The notes: generated by a model from the sequence alone, not told the origin. DNA of 64,000 nt from an uncultured Candidatus Nitrosopumilus sp. (GCA_951812645.1 CATOSM010000001.1:1219560-1283559); one strand, 5' to 3'; positions 43,734 through 53,009 are shown, counted from the first letter of the stretch. Numbers and translations are program-made.

Positions 43734-44334
43734 CGGTTAATAGACGAAAACCGTCTTTGTCCATAATTGCGACATTAATTCCGTCGCCTGTACCAATGTT
43801 TCTAACTATTGCGGCTTTAACAGCACGTAAAGCTATCTGTTTTGCTTCTTCAACTGTAAGATCTTCTCCATACTCTTCTTCAAGTAAGCCATAAGCTACT
43901 GGAGAGCCACTACCAGTTGTGGCATATGATTTTTCCTCAACTGAACCAAACATGTCAACATTAAACAATGAAGGACCACTTGAATCATATCCACCAAGTA
44001 AGATATCAGCCATGAAAGGATATCCTCTGTTTTGATGAAATATCAATGAACACAATCTTGCAAGAGAGTGGATAGAGATATCACCCTGTTTTTCAACTCG
44101 GTGAAGGTTGGAATGATAGCGTAAGATATCTACAATGTTTTGTGCATCTGCAACACCACCTGCCAAAGTTAGTCCTGCGTGTAAATCAATTTGTTGAATT
44201 TTCATAGTGTTGTTATTTGCTATGAAATAGCCTGCGCTGGCTCTCATATCGGCGCATAATACGACACCGTCTTTAGCCTTAATACCTACTGTGGTAGTCC
44301 CATGCAGAATTTTTTCTTCAACGTTATTTGACAA
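43702..44334 (-). CDS. psmB: Proteasome beta subunit
   Basis: A 210-residue (TTG start at 44334) N-terminal nucleophile hydrolase. The short propeptide MSNNVEEKILHG ends at the catalytic Thr in TTTVGIKAKDGVVLCADMRA, and GGYDSSGPSLFNVDMFGSVE and GTGDGINVAIMDKDG are conserved. It forms the peptidase rings of the 20S proteasome. The longest frame (ATG at 44370, 222 residues) adds 12 residues before the TTG and is probably not used. Its stop is inside the next gene's start. No alpha subunit is in the window. Confidence 0.95.
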   Translation of the reverse strand: MSNNVEEKILHGTTTVGIKAKDGVVLCADMRASAGYFIANNNTMKIQQIDLHAGLTLAGGVADAQNIVDILRYHSNLHRVEKQGDISIHSLARLCSLIFHQNRGYPFMADILLGGYDSSGPSLFNVDMFGSVEEKSYATTGSGSPVAYGLLEEEYGEDLTVEEAKQIALRAVKAAIVRNIGTGDGINVAIMDKDGFRLLTGEQKKAVIEL

Positions 44335-44409
44335 AATACACCTACTAAGATAAAGTAAATGGCATCTCACCCTTTTAAATAACTTTTTGATCCCTTGAAA
44401 TCATAAATA

Positions 44410-45474
44410 ATGATAAAAAATCAAGATCGCATGCAGTCCCATAAAATGGAATTACCTAGGCTCATTGAGATTGGAGAAAACAATATCAACGACTTTGGAA
44501 AATTTCTCATTTCGTTAACCAAACCAAAAAAAGTATCTTTGATAGCTGGAACAAACGTTCAAAAAATATTAAAGAAAAAAATAGAAAAATCATTAAGATT
44601 AAAAAAAATTCAATTTATTTGGCATACATCAACAGACAATCAAATAAAATCATTGAATCAGATTCAAAAAGATGTTAAGAAAGATAATTCGGATTTGATT
44701 GCGGGTATAGGAGGAGGGCGTTCTGTAGATGCAGCAAAATTAATTTCATGTAATTTAGGCAAACCTTTTGTAAGTTTACCAACTGCTGCATCACATGATG
44801 GAATGGCAAGTCCATTTGTATCAGTTAAGAGCGATAAGCCACACTCAATTGTGGCTACCGCGCCTATGGGTGTTTTTGTAGATATTGGTATTATTAAAAA
44901 AGCCCCGGCAAAATTACTTGCAAGCGGTTGTGGTGATCTTATTGCAAATATTATAGCAGTAAAAGACTGGCAATTAGGTCACAAAAAGAAAAAAGAATAC
45001 TATGGTAGATATGCTGCAGATTTAGCCTTGATGAGTGCAGAAATTGTAATGGAAAATTCTTCTGAATTTGCAAAAAAAGGATTAGATGCCAGAGTAATTG
45101 TTGAAGGATTAATCAGTGCAGGAGTTGCATCATGTATTGCTGGAAGTAGCAGACCATGTTCGGGTGCAGAACATCTTGTTTCACATGCGCTTGATAGACT
45201 TGCTCCAGGAATAGGATTACATGGAGAAAAATGTGGATTGGGTTCTATCATGATAGCAAAATTACAGGGGCAAGATTGGAAAAAGATTATAAAGACTTTG
45301 AAAGACGTTGGTGCTCCAACATCTGCAAAACAAATTGGTCTAAAATCAGAGATAATTGTAAAATCATTAATGATTGCACAAGATCTTAGACCAGAAAGGT
45401 ACACAATCCTAAAAGAGATTAAAATGACAGAGAAAAGAGCATCAAGTTTGGCAAAGAGTACGGGAGTAATTTAG
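44410..45474 (+). CDS. egsA: sn-Glycerol-1-phosphate dehydrogenase
   Basis: A 354-residue iron-ADH-like enzyme. DLIAGIGGGRSVDAAKLISC is the NAD(P)-binding loop, LPTAASHDGMASPF the conserved Asp/His region, and GAEHLVSHALDRLA plus GLHGEKCGLGSIM hold metal histidines. It makes sn-glycerol-1-phosphate from dihydroxyacetone phosphate, the first step of archaeal ether lipids, and is a hallmark of archaea. It is divergent from psmB and convergent with the FKBP gene, with stops that overlap by four bases. Confidence 0.95.
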   Translation: MIKNQDRMQSHKMELPRLIEIGENNINDFGKFLISLTKPKKVSLIAGTNVQKILKKKIEKSLRLKKIQFIWHTSTDNQIKSLNQIQKDVKKDNSDLIAGIGGGRSVDAAKLISCNLGKPFVSLPTAASHDGMASPFVSVKSDKPHSIVATAPMGVFVDIGIIKKAPAKLLASGCGDLIANIIAVKDWQLGHKKKKEYYGRYAADLALMSAEIVMENSSEFAKKGLDARVIVEGLISAGVASCIAGSSRPCSGAEHLVSHALDRLAPGIGLHGEKCGLGSIMIAKLQGQDWKKIIKTLKDVGAPTSAKQIGLKSEIIVKSLMIAQDLRPERYTILKEIKMTEKRASSLAKSTGVI

Positions 45475-46217
45475 GCGGTTTTTTCTTCAGTAGTTTTTTC
45501 TTTTGTTTCAGGTTTCTTTTCTTGAGTTTGTTTGTTGAGATGTGTTTCAACAAAACTTACTTTTTGCAAAGTAGGAACAAATTTGAAAACATCAAGTTGA
45601 ATAAAGTGCTTCATGATTTGCAATCCATCAGCACGTAAAATTTCTTCAGGAACTGTGATGCTTGCTTCTTTATCTTTTAAATCAAAAGCAATTTTTGCAT
45701 CTTCTACAGGTAGTCTATTTTTAAGAATGCTATCAACTTTATCGTTTGGAGTGTCTAATGATTTAATGACATTGACATAAAATAGGATTGTTTTTCCAGC
45801 ATATCTATGATTATAGTCTACTTGAACTCTACCAGAGCCTATAAAACGAATAATTCCTCGCTTATTATCAATTTCAATAGAATCACCAACAGAAACTTTC
45901 TCAGCATCTTCGCCTAATTTTCTAATAGGAATCATTCTAACTTTGCCAGAATCTCTTTCGCCAAAAGCTTTGTCTGGTGTTACTTCAATTGTTAGTTTGT
46001 CACCAACAGCTGTTTTTGCAAGTGCTTCATCAAGTCCTTTCAAAACAGGATAAGAAACTTCTCCAATAGAAACTAGTTTTGGTTGATACTTGAAATTTTC
46101 TTCGTGAATAGAATGTTTCTTTGCATCTTCTTCAATTGTGGTATCAAACACCTCTTCAGTATCTTTTACTTTTGCAGTATAGTCTACTAAGATTAGTGAG
46201 CCTTTATTGAAAGTCAA
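45471..46217 (-). CDS. FKBP-type peptidyl-prolyl isomerase (SlyD-like)
   Basis: A 248-residue protein. KGSLILVDYTAKVKDTEEVF begins the FKBP domain, an insert-in-flap of the SlyD type follows (KVRMIPIRKLGEDAEKVSVG), and YRNH-like NHRYAGKTILFYVNVIK closes it. The rest is an extension that ends in a strongly charged tail (KQTQEKKPETKEKTTEEKTA). It is a chaperone/isomerase in the cytoplasm. The tail is unusually long. It is convergent with G1P dehydrogenase and has an approximately 450-base upstream region. Confidence 0.9.
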   Translation of the reverse strand: MTFNKGSLILVDYTAKVKDTEEVFDTTIEEDAKKHSIHEENFKYQPKLVSIGEVSYPVLKGLDEALAKTAVGDKLTIEVTPDKAFGERDSGKVRMIPIRKLGEDAEKVSVGDSIEIDNKRGIIRFIGSGRVQVDYNHRYAGKTILFYVNVIKSLDTPNDKVDSILKNRLPVEDAKIAFDLKDKEASITVPEEILRADGLQIMKHFIQLDVFKFVPTLQKVSFVETHLNKQTQEKKPETKEKTTEEKTA

Positions 46218-46668
46218 TGTGTTCGGTCTCGAATTTCCTTATATTAAGTTAAACCCACTGAATTGTTCCAATAGAAGTCGTAAATTCCATAATTTCGGAA
46301 ATACGTTTTTGTGTAAAATGCATTATAGGTAAATGTAAACATCTCAAGAAATATCAAGATGGAATGAAAAATGGAAATCTGTATGAACTGCAATATGGAT
46401 CTCTAATTTTTTATTAGATTTTCACATGTTGTTTGAAATTCATAAGTAAAAAACTGATTACGAACCTTTTGCAAGATCTTTTGATCAGTTTCAGATATTG
46501 CGATCATCGTGATATATTGGTAAAGTGTGCCAATATCAACATCATATTGATGACATTAAAAATATTGGCGTGTCAAGGGGACAACATCAAAAATATTCGA
46601 GCACACATGTTATATTCACATTAATGATAGTTACTGAATGACAGAAAATTCTGATTTACCTTAGCTTT
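46218..46668. other. 451-base gap without a confident gene
   Basis: Between the FKBP start and the IS-interrupted gene I see no convincing gene. On the plus strand a short frame ending at about 46419 reads RFCVKCIIGKCKHLKKYQDG, which resembles a zinc-type microprotein, but it has no standard start codon. The 63-codon frame at 46433-46624 has no recognisable features. The region holds the promoters of the FKBP gene and the next gene. Confidence 0.4.
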
Positions 46669-47550
46669 ATGGGCTCAGAAATTGAGATCCTTAGAGAACG
46701 GTTCTTTATTGATCATGTTTCAATTGATACTAGAGAACTAAAATTTACACTGATCTCTAGAACCGACAATGAAAAGGGTGTTGATAATATTTTCGTCACA
46801 GTATCAAAATTATTGCCTAATCTCAAAATTTTTGATTCGGATGGCACTGTACTTCCTTTAATTACAAACAAATACACTGTTGCATTAATAGAGCAAACTA
46901 TTTCTGAGTCAGAAGATCTTGAATTGATCTCATCACTTACAACACTTTTAGAAGAAATACGAAAATGCAGAACATTCCTTTTATGGATAAAATTACCTCA
47001 TGATAAAAAATTCTATCCAAATGATTCAAGAGTAATTACAATGAAATATGATGCAGAAAAAGATGAGGGTATAACCTCATTTGGTCTTGAATTTTTATCA
47101 GTGTCAGATCATGAAGTCTTCTACATTATAAAACCACCAAAAGACTATGAATTTGATAAGAAAAAGATTACAATTAATGAAAGTTCGGGTGAACAATTTG
47201 AAAAAGATTACACTAAAGGTTGGAAAAATGAAAAAGGAGGCACAATTTATTATAATGAATATTCAGATTTAATTACAATTAGAGTTAATCCCAAATCATC
47301 AGCTAAAACATCAATAAACTATTCATTTACTCCTGCTAAAAAAACAAAATCGTTTGTAAAAGGTATTCTCAGTATATTGATAGTTGCTCCACTTATTGCA
47401 ATGCTATCAAAAGCATGTTATCCAATGAATGTGAAATGTACCCCTATTCCAAGTATATTTGATTTAGATCTGATTTCTACAAAAGTTTTAGAAATTGATA
47501 TTCAACTCATCTTAAAACCCTGCAATACATCAAAAATGACGCAATGTTAA
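46669..47550 (+). pseudogene. Membrane-anchored protein gene interrupted by an IS element
   Basis: The frame encodes a soluble domain of about 235 residues (RERFFIDHVSIDTRELKFTL and onward) and one membrane helix (FVKGILSILIVAPLIAMLSK). At 47503 it runs into the IS5-type terminal repeat, which adds the foreign tail LILKPCNTSKMTQC. If the IS (47503-48341) is removed, the codons GAA ATT GAT ATT join ATA ATT CAT TTT in the same frame and end at TAA 48399-48401, which gives the tail IIHFIKIMTKIRAKKLGLF. The protein is therefore truncated, though it may still fold. No family is recognised. Confidence 0.65.
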
Positions 47551-48341
47551 CCAGCCCGAGATAGTTTCCCGCGTTTCTTTCATGTCTTATTCTTGTTCTG
47601 TGAAACCCGTTTTTCAGCCAGGCAAAGAACCTCTCCACTACAAACCTTGTCCTGTTGTAACTGTCCTTGCATGCATCATCACTTGCCGTCTTGCTGTTTT
47701 TTCTAAAAGGAATACACGGAATGATGTTTCTTGATTTTACATAATTACGGATTGGTTTTGAATCGTATCCCTTGTCTGCATAGGCTGAAACTATTCCATC
47801 ATGGAATCATCTGCAAATTTCGTACTGTCGTGAATGTCTGCAGGGCTCATTATAGTTGATATTGGCAAGCCGGTACCGTCTACTGCAACATGTGATTTCG
47901 TGCCTGTGACTCTCTTGAACCCGTCAAATCCGATCACAACGCCCCTTTTTGGAGGGAACTGATGAATCAATCGATATTTTTTGCAGGTCAATCCTGCCCG
48001 ATTTATGTGCGGATTTGATTGCATGTCCCAAAATCTTTTTCCATATGCCAAATTCCTCCCATTTTCTTAGCCTTGGATTGGCAGTTGAGTCATCACCGCA
48101 TGTTTTTGGCATCTCACTCCATCCGCATCCGGAAACCGGCACGCAGATGATTCCATTTAAAATTGTTCGGTCATTGCTTCTTGGACGTCCTGTGGCGGCA
48201 GGTTTTGGCAACAACGGCTCCATCATGTCCCATTGTCTGTCTGTTATTTCGGTGAATTTCATGTACATCTTGGAAACTAATGGTTCATGGATCCAAATGA
48301 TCATCAAATATTGTCCAAAGGGTTAGTTTTAAGATGAGTTG
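47503..48341 (-). mobile_element. IS5-family insertion sequence, copy 1 (non-autonomous)
   Basis: An 839-base element with 16-base terminal inverted repeats: CAACTCATCTTAAAAC at 47503 and its exact complement GTTTTAAGATGAGTTG ending at 48341. It encodes a minus-strand IS5-like transposase in two overlapping frames. It interrupts the gene at 46669. Compared with the second copy (60149-61014, 866 bases) it has a deletion of about 30 bases inside the C-terminal half. Flanks are GATATT on the left and ATAATT on the right; no clear target duplication is seen. Confidence 0.85.
47507..48307 (-). pseudogene. IS5-type transposase of copy 1, disrupted
   Basis: The N-terminal frame (48307 down to about 47924) carries MKFTEITDRQWDMMEPLLPK and TGRPRSNDRTILNGIICVPV, then PSKKGRCDRI. 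The C-terminal frame continues +1 from there (PPKRGVVIGFDGFKRVTGTK, SHVAVDGTGLPISTIMSPAD), as in IS5-family elements that use frameshifting. A deletion after KFADD removes residues present in copy 2 and puts the YADKGYDSKPIR-type part out of frame. The final codons VLR and TGA lie within the terminal repeat. It is unlikely to be active. Confidence 0.75.
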
Positions 48342-48397
48342 ATAATTCATTTTATTAAAATAATGACAAAAATCAGGGCTAAAAAGCTTGGATTATT

Positions 48398-48727
48398 CTA
48401 AGAATGATCTATCGTTACTAAATGATCGTTATTTTTACGAATAGTTTGATGTATTTCTTTTCCAATTGGCGATAATGCAATTCTAAATTTTTTGTCATTC
48501 GAAAATGTTTCCAGAACTAATCCTTGCATTATCATTCCCTTGATACATTGTTCAAAGCTTTTCTGTGATACTTTTTCATCAAGACAAGCGTCTACTATCT
48601 TATGTAATTCTTTAAACACAATATGATCTTTTTTGGTTAATTGACCTAAAGTACATGCCGCTTCTCGGTATTTTTCAACGAATTCAATTTCGTTTTTATA
48701 CATTGTGTAGATTACTTGTTTACTCAT
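48398..48727 (-). CDS. Small helical protein, possible winged helix
   Basis: A 109-residue protein. Residues 5-50 are helical with EFVEKYREAACTLGQLTKKD, and residues 60-95 include a helix-strand pattern (FEQCIKGMIMQGLVLETFSN, DKKFRIALSPIGKEIHQTIR) like the end of a winged helix, with S-P-I-G-K-E typical after a wing. It may be a small DNA-binding regulator. Its stop overlaps the reconstructed tail of the IS-interrupted gene. Confidence 0.55.
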   Translation of the reverse strand: MSKQVIYTMYKNEIEFVEKYREAACTLGQLTKKDHIVFKELHKIVDACLDEKVSQKSFEQCIKGMIMQGLVLETFSNDKKFRIALSPIGKEIHQTIRKNNDHLVTIDHS

Positions 48728-49041
48728 AAATTTCCAACCTCTGATTGTTGCATCATTTTCATTGCCTTATAAACCACAATTTCCTGAATTGTGATTTGTG
48801 TTGAAAGGTGTAAAAAATTTAGTTTGGATCATTTGAAATGGACAAAAATTTGACCCCAGAATCATGTTTTTTTCTGGACACGGTTGTATTTATTTCTGTC
48901 AGAATTCTGTGTATAATATTTTGTGTTAGAATAAGATTGGATGATAGCCTAGTATAGATGAGAACTTTGCAGGCAGATAAGATATGATTTCAGGGTTTGT
49001 TAACACGAAAGAATCACTTCATGATATTAGGTTAACAGGGT
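48728..49041. other. 314-base gap without a confident gene
   Basis: I find no supported gene here. A 39-codon plus-strand frame (MDKNLTPESCFFLDTVVFIS, from about 48838) is hydrophobic but has no other support. The A/T-rich region presumably contains the promoter of the 109-residue protein and the 3' flank of the aminotransferase gene. Confidence 0.35.
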
Positions 49042-50187
49042 TTAGAGAGATTTTAGTTTTTCTTCAGCAGTTTTAAGTCCTGCTTGAGCATCAACATCAT
49101 ATCCCATCATTGACAGTGTAGCTGAGATTGCTGAAATAGTCCTCATTACATGATATGGACTAACTTCTCCCATGCATCCAACTCTAAACACTTTACCTTT
49201 AAGATTACCAAATCCGCCAGCAACTAGTACTTTGAATTTATCAGCTAGCGTGCTTCTGAAAGTTTTGTCTTCAAGTCCATCCAAATAATTTAATGCGACA
49301 ATAGAGATTGAACGATCCTCTTCTTTTGCAAATGGAGAAAGACCCATTGCACTTAGTCCAGCATATAATGAATCTGAACAAACTTTGTGACGTTTGAAGA
49401 CATTTTGCAATCCTTCTTCTAGGATGACAGACAGTGCTTCTCTATATGCATACATTAACGGTAATGCGGGTGTGAAAGGAGTGTGTTTTTCTTCATCATA
49501 ATATTTGAAGTATCTTGCTAGGTTGAAGTAGTGTGTTGATGGAGGATTATCAATCATGAATTTTTTGGCTTTGGCACTCACAGATATTGGAGAAATTCCA
49601 GGAGGTGCCGCAATTGCTTTTTGAGAACCAGTTAAACAAACATCAATATTCCATTTATCTACTTGAAGATCAGTACCACCAAGTAATGAAACTGAATCTA
49701 CAACATAGAATGCATCATTTCTTGAAGTTAAATCAGATACTTTATCAAGATAATTTACCATTGTTCCTGTAGAAGTTTCGTTGTGAACAACATAGAATGC
49801 TTTTACATCTTTATTGTTATCAAATGCCTCTTTAATTTGATCAAAAGTTGCATTTTCTCCAGGTGGAGTTTGAAGTTTGATTACGTTTGCGCCTTGACCT
49901 TCAATTAATTGTGATAATCTTGTACTAAATTCTCCATTTACTGGAATGATTACTTTGTCACCTTTCTTTACTACGTTAACCACAGCTGCTTCAACAGCAC
50001 CAGTTCCTGATGCAGATAGTGCCACAATATCATTTTGTGTTTGAAATACTTGTTGAGTTTTGTCAACCACGTCAGTGTATAATTCAACGAAATCATCACT
50101 TCTATGATTGATAATGGGAGCAAGCATTGCCCTCATTACTCTGTTAGGTACATTTGTTGGACCAGGAAGCATTGAAAGATATTCCAT
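49042..50187 (-). CDS. Class V aminotransferase (alanine-glyoxylate/serine-pyruvate type)
   Basis: A 381-residue PLP enzyme of the small class V group. MLPGPTNVPNRVMRAMLAPI is the typical N-terminus, SASGTGAVEAAVVNVVKKGD holds the phosphate cup, DSVSLLGGTDLQVDKWNIDV has the PLP aspartate, and LTGSQKAIAAPPGISPISVS contains the Schiff-base lysine. Such enzymes transfer amino groups between alanine or serine and glyoxylate or pyruvate. The substrate is not fixed. It stands alone. Confidence 0.93.
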   Translation of the reverse strand: MEYLSMLPGPTNVPNRVMRAMLAPIINHRSDDFVELYTDVVDKTQQVFQTQNDIVALSASGTGAVEAAVVNVVKKGDKVIIPVNGEFSTRLSQLIEGQGANVIKLQTPPGENATFDQIKEAFDNNKDVKAFYVVHNETSTGTMVNYLDKVSDLTSRNDAFYVVDSVSLLGGTDLQVDKWNIDVCLTGSQKAIAAPPGISPISVSAKAKKFMIDNPPSTHYFNLARYFKYYDEEKHTPFTPALPLMYAYREALSVILEEGLQNVFKRHKVCSDSLYAGLSAMGLSPFAKEEDRSISIVALNYLDGLEDKTFRSTLADKFKVLVAGGFGNLKGKVFRVGCMGEVSPYHVMRTISAISATLSMMGYDVDAQAGLKTAEEKLKSL

Positions 50188-50226
50188 GTGTTATCTAACA
50201 GCAGTGTGTTCCGGGTTTATTTATAA

Positions 50227-50721
50227 TTAGAGATTTTTCAAATGATCTTTGGCACCAGTTTCTTTCAAAAAATTTCTAGTGCCATAAGGTACAAGATCAT
50301 CCCATTTCTGATCGCAAACAATTAGATCGCGTATATTAGTACCAGACAAAGATGCTCTATTTAGAAATGGGATAGAGAGAACTTGGATATTTCTTTTTGA
50401 ATACAGATGTTTGGTCAGGCCATCATTTGAAAAAATAACATCAAATTTTGGTACAATGGTATCTATTTTTTCTATCCATTTGATATGATTGTCAAAATCA
50501 GGAATAGAATAAATCGAAATTCTTTCTTTCATTGAATCATCAATGGATGATAAAATCATATTTTTTCGTTGTTCAGCTGTAAATGGGTTATTTTTTTCGA
50601 CAGGTCTGTTAGAACTTCCTAAACCTACCCATAATTTATCAACTTTTGATAATGCAAATTCTAATGCTTGAAGGTGGCCTAAGTGAAAAGGTTGAAACCT
50701 GCCTATCAACAGACCATCCAT
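50227..50721 (-). CDS. nadM: Archaeal NMN adenylyltransferase
   Basis: A 164-residue nucleotidyltransferase. GRFQPFHLGHLQALEFALSK carries the HxGH motif, GSSNRPVEKNNPFTAEQRKN the adenine region, and RASLSGTNIRDLIV the ISGTxxR-like motif. It joins NMN and ATP to make NAD. Length is normal for the archaeal NadM family. The gene is divergent from rtcA, with about 60 bases between. Confidence 0.92.
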   Translation of the reverse strand: MDGLLIGRFQPFHLGHLQALEFALSKVDKLWVGLGSSNRPVEKNNPFTAEQRKNMILSSIDDSMKERISIYSIPDFDNHIKWIEKIDTIVPKFDVIFSNDGLTKHLYSKRNIQVLSIPFLNRASLSGTNIRDLIVCDQKWDDLVPYGTRNFLKETGAKDHLKNL

Positions 50722-50782
50722 ACAAAGTATGGAAAATTTCTTTTTAAAAAACTATCATAAAGAGCGGTTGATGGGATGAAGT

Positions 50783-51802
50783 GTGGAATTTTTAAAAATT
50801 AATGGTGGACGTGGTGAGGGGGGAGGACAAATTATTCGTTCTGCAATTACACTTTCATGCATTACAAAAAAACCAATTCATTTAGAAAACATAAGAAAAA
50901 ATAGAAAAGTTTCTGGATTAAGACCGCAGCATCTTACAGCGATTAATATTCTTCAAAAGATTACAAATGCTAAAGTTATAGGAGCAGAAATAGGATCAAC
51001 TGAGTTAAGATTCATACCGGGTGATATCAGAAGTGTTGAATTGATTGACGATGTTGGAACCGCCGGTAGTATTCCACTAATTTTTCAAGTTTTAATTCCA
51101 ATAATGTCAATTTCACAAAAGCAATTCAATATAACAATTAAGGGCGGTACAGATGTACTTTGGAGTCCTACCATTGATTATACTCAGCATATACTAAGAG
51201 AAGCATATTCACGAATGGGAATTAAATTTTCTGTGGATTTAATCAAACGCGGATACTATCCCAAAGGAGGCGGAGAAGTAAAATTACAAGTTAACCCATC
51301 TAAGATAAATTCTATTTTGTTTTCTAAAAGAAAAACCAAAAATGCTAAATTAATTTGTACATTTTCAAAATTATCAAGAAATAGTATTGAAAATGAGGTT
51401 AATCAAATCGTTAAAGAATTAACTAATGCAGATTATAATGTCACAGCAGAAATTAAACCAGAAGAGGCAAAAGATTCTGGCGCATCCTTGTTAGTTTATA
51501 GCATTGATGATAATTCAATAATAGGAATTGATGGGTTATACGATGGTAAAAAAAATAAAATTGTTATAGATGTTGAGAATTTTATTAAAAGTTATTCAAT
51601 AGATGATAACTTGGCCGATATGTTAGTTGTTCCGGCCAGCTTATGTTCAGATAAGACAGTTTTTCCAGTTAAAGAAATTACAAAACATCTAGAAACCAAT
51701 TTGTTTGTTACATCAAAAATTACAGGCTGTAAATATGGGATTGGTAAAACAGGCAATGGGTTTGAAGTTATAATCCAAGGAATCTCAAACGCCAGCATCT
51801 AA
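50783..51802 (+). CDS. rtcA: RNA 3'-terminal phosphate cyclase
   Basis: A 339-residue protein. GGRGEGGGQIIRSAITLSCI is the family signature, YPKGGGEVKLQV the glycine-rich loop, and KEITKHLETNLFVTSKITG aligns with the catalytic histidine (HLxTN). It converts RNA 3'-phosphates to 2',3'-cyclic phosphates using ATP. The start is GTG at 50783 (MEFLKINGGRG). Its last 18 bases overlap the convergent membrane gene. Confidence 0.93.
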   Translation: MEFLKINGGRGEGGGQIIRSAITLSCITKKPIHLENIRKNRKVSGLRPQHLTAINILQKITNAKVIGAEIGSTELRFIPGDIRSVELIDDVGTAGSIPLIFQVLIPIMSISQKQFNITIKGGTDVLWSPTIDYTQHILREAYSRMGIKFSVDLIKRGYYPKGGGEVKLQVNPSKINSILFSKRKTKNAKLICTFSKLSRNSIENEVNQIVKELTNADYNVTAEIKPEEAKDSGASLLVYSIDDNSIIGIDGLYDGKKNKIVIDVENFIKSYSIDDNLADMLVVPASLCSDKTVFPVKEITKHLETNLFVTSKITGCKYGIGKTGNGFEVIIQGISNASI

Positions 51803-52282
51803 TAACGAGGCAAAAAACAAAATTGCTATAGATAATACAACTGTAATTTCTCCAAGTATGATGATTTTTTTTCTTAATTTTTGAATTTCAGGTTCTGGCA
51901 TTTGATTTGACATAATTTTTTCTTCAATATCTTTCCGAATTACTCTAACATGAACAGCATATGTAATAATTAATGCAATTACGAGAATCATTTTTATGAT
52001 CAAATACATTCCATAGCTTGTAGAAACAAGAAGATCAGGTCTGCCAATTAATGCCTGTGAAGTATACAAGCCAGTAATCATCAGTATAATCAACGATGGA
52101 ACAGCGATTTTGTTGAATCGTCGACCAACACGAATCATGATTTGCATTCGTTCTTCAACAGAGTCAGTCATTGTTTTTAGAAGGGGCGAAAACACAATTC
52201 CAATGAATAATGAACCACCAACCCAAATTGCTGCAGCTACAAGATGAATCCAGGTGATAATTGCTTGTTCTATTGCAGCCAT
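51785..52282 (-). CDS. CopD/YczE-like four-helix membrane protein
   Basis: A 165-residue protein with four membrane helices. IITWIHLVAAAIWVGGSLFI holds the histidine of the CopD domain (HLxxAxxWxGG), then LIILMITGLYTSQALIG, YLIIKMILVIALIITYAVHV with another His, and a last helix EITVVLSIAILFFASLLDAG. CopD-like proteins are linked to copper or haem handling in membranes. The end overlaps rtcA by 18 bases. Copper handling would fit an ammonia oxidiser but is not proven. Confidence 0.75.
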   Translation of the reverse strand: MAAIEQAIITWIHLVAAAIWVGGSLFIGIVFSPLLKTMTDSVEERMQIMIRVGRRFNKIAVPSLIILMITGLYTSQALIGRPDLLVSTSYGMYLIIKMILVIALIITYAVHVRVIRKDIEEKIMSNQMPEPEIQKLRKKIIILGEITVVLSIAILFFASLLDAGV

Positions 52283-52339
52283 AGTTTATGATATTTTAAA
52301 TCAAATATTATGTATTTGGATCTTGACAACCTTTTTTAG

Positions 52340-52858
52340 TTGTACAAATCCCAAATCAATGAAATGGCACTTCAAAGCAAAATGACTGTGTATTTGGCTA
52401 TTGGAGGGGTTTTTGCGTTAATGGGAGGCATTGTTTTCTATGCCAGTTTAGATAATGTAGAACTTGATCAAATTGAAATTGAATTGACAGGTGTGGAGTT
52501 AAGAGATGTAAATACGATAGAGAATCAAGCAAAGTTTAATGTGACATTTTTGGTAAAAAATCCTAGCGATAAGACATTAACAGTTTCACTAATTGACTTT
52601 GAGCTTTATGGAGATGGAGAATTGTTGGGTTCAGGACTGTATTCTACAGCAGATATCGCACTGCCAGGAAGAGCATTGTTTTATTCAGGTGCAGAAATTC
52701 CTTTGAAAAATACATTTGTTCTAAGTAAATCAGAAGTTAGTCCAGAAATTTATGAGGATGCAATTAATGAAAGAATTACCAGTTTTTCTGCTGAAGGAAT
52801 GATAACTACTCAAACTTCATGGAGTGAGACTGACAAAAGTTTCAAAACAGGTTATTAA
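52340..52858 (+). CDS. LEA-2/WHy-like membrane-anchored protein
   Basis: A 172-residue protein with one membrane helix (MTVYLAIGGVFALMGGIVFY) and a beta-rich exported domain; FNVTFLVKNPSDKTLTVSLI has the N-P motif of LEA-2 domains. It shares its layout with the proteins at 9796 and 58113. The start is TTG at 52340; an ATG at 52364 (MALQSKMTVYLAIGG) is an alternative. The tRNA-Val gene lies just downstream on the other strand. Function unknown. Confidence 0.65.
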   Translation: MYKSQINEMALQSKMTVYLAIGGVFALMGGIVFYASLDNVELDQIEIELTGVELRDVNTIENQAKFNVTFLVKNPSDKTLTVSLIDFELYGDGELLGSGLYSTADIALPGRALFYSGAEIPLKNTFVLSKSEVSPEIYEDAINERITSFSAEGMITTQTSWSETDKSFKTGY

Positions 52859-52866
52859 TTAAAAAG

Positions 52867-52940
52867 TGGGCCTAATGAGATTCGAACTCATGATCACCGC
52901 CATGTCGAGGCGGTATCCTAACCAGCTAGACTACAGGCCC
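52867..52940 (-). tRNA. tRNA-Val (GAC), with C33
   Basis: A 74-base minus-strand cloverleaf. The acceptor stem is GGGCCTG/TAGGCCC (last pair G-T) with discriminator A, the D-arm is GTCTAGCTGGTTAGGAT, the anticodon stem CCGCC/GGCGG, the variable loop TGATC, and the T-arm ATGAG/CTCAT with loop TTCGAAT. The seven-base anticodon loop is TCGACAT, which puts GAC at positions 34-36 (52904-52906), so Val. Position 33 is C, not the near-universal U; typical Val loops read CTGACAT. No CCA is encoded. Confidence 0.88.
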
Positions 52941-53009
52941 AATGAAAAATAAATCAAATGATTGACATTATTAACGTTTAACAAAAGAGAGAATGAAGGT
53001 ACGGAATAG

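Noticed and set aside
46433..46624. 63-codon plus-strand frame in the intergenic region
   Set aside because: No recognisable feature, and it is surrounded by sequence that looks non-coding.
52867..52940. tRNA read on the plus strand as Asp (GTC) or on the minus strand as Ser (CGA)
   Set aside because: The plus strand lacks a proper T-arm and D-arm, and a Ser tRNA would need a long variable arm.
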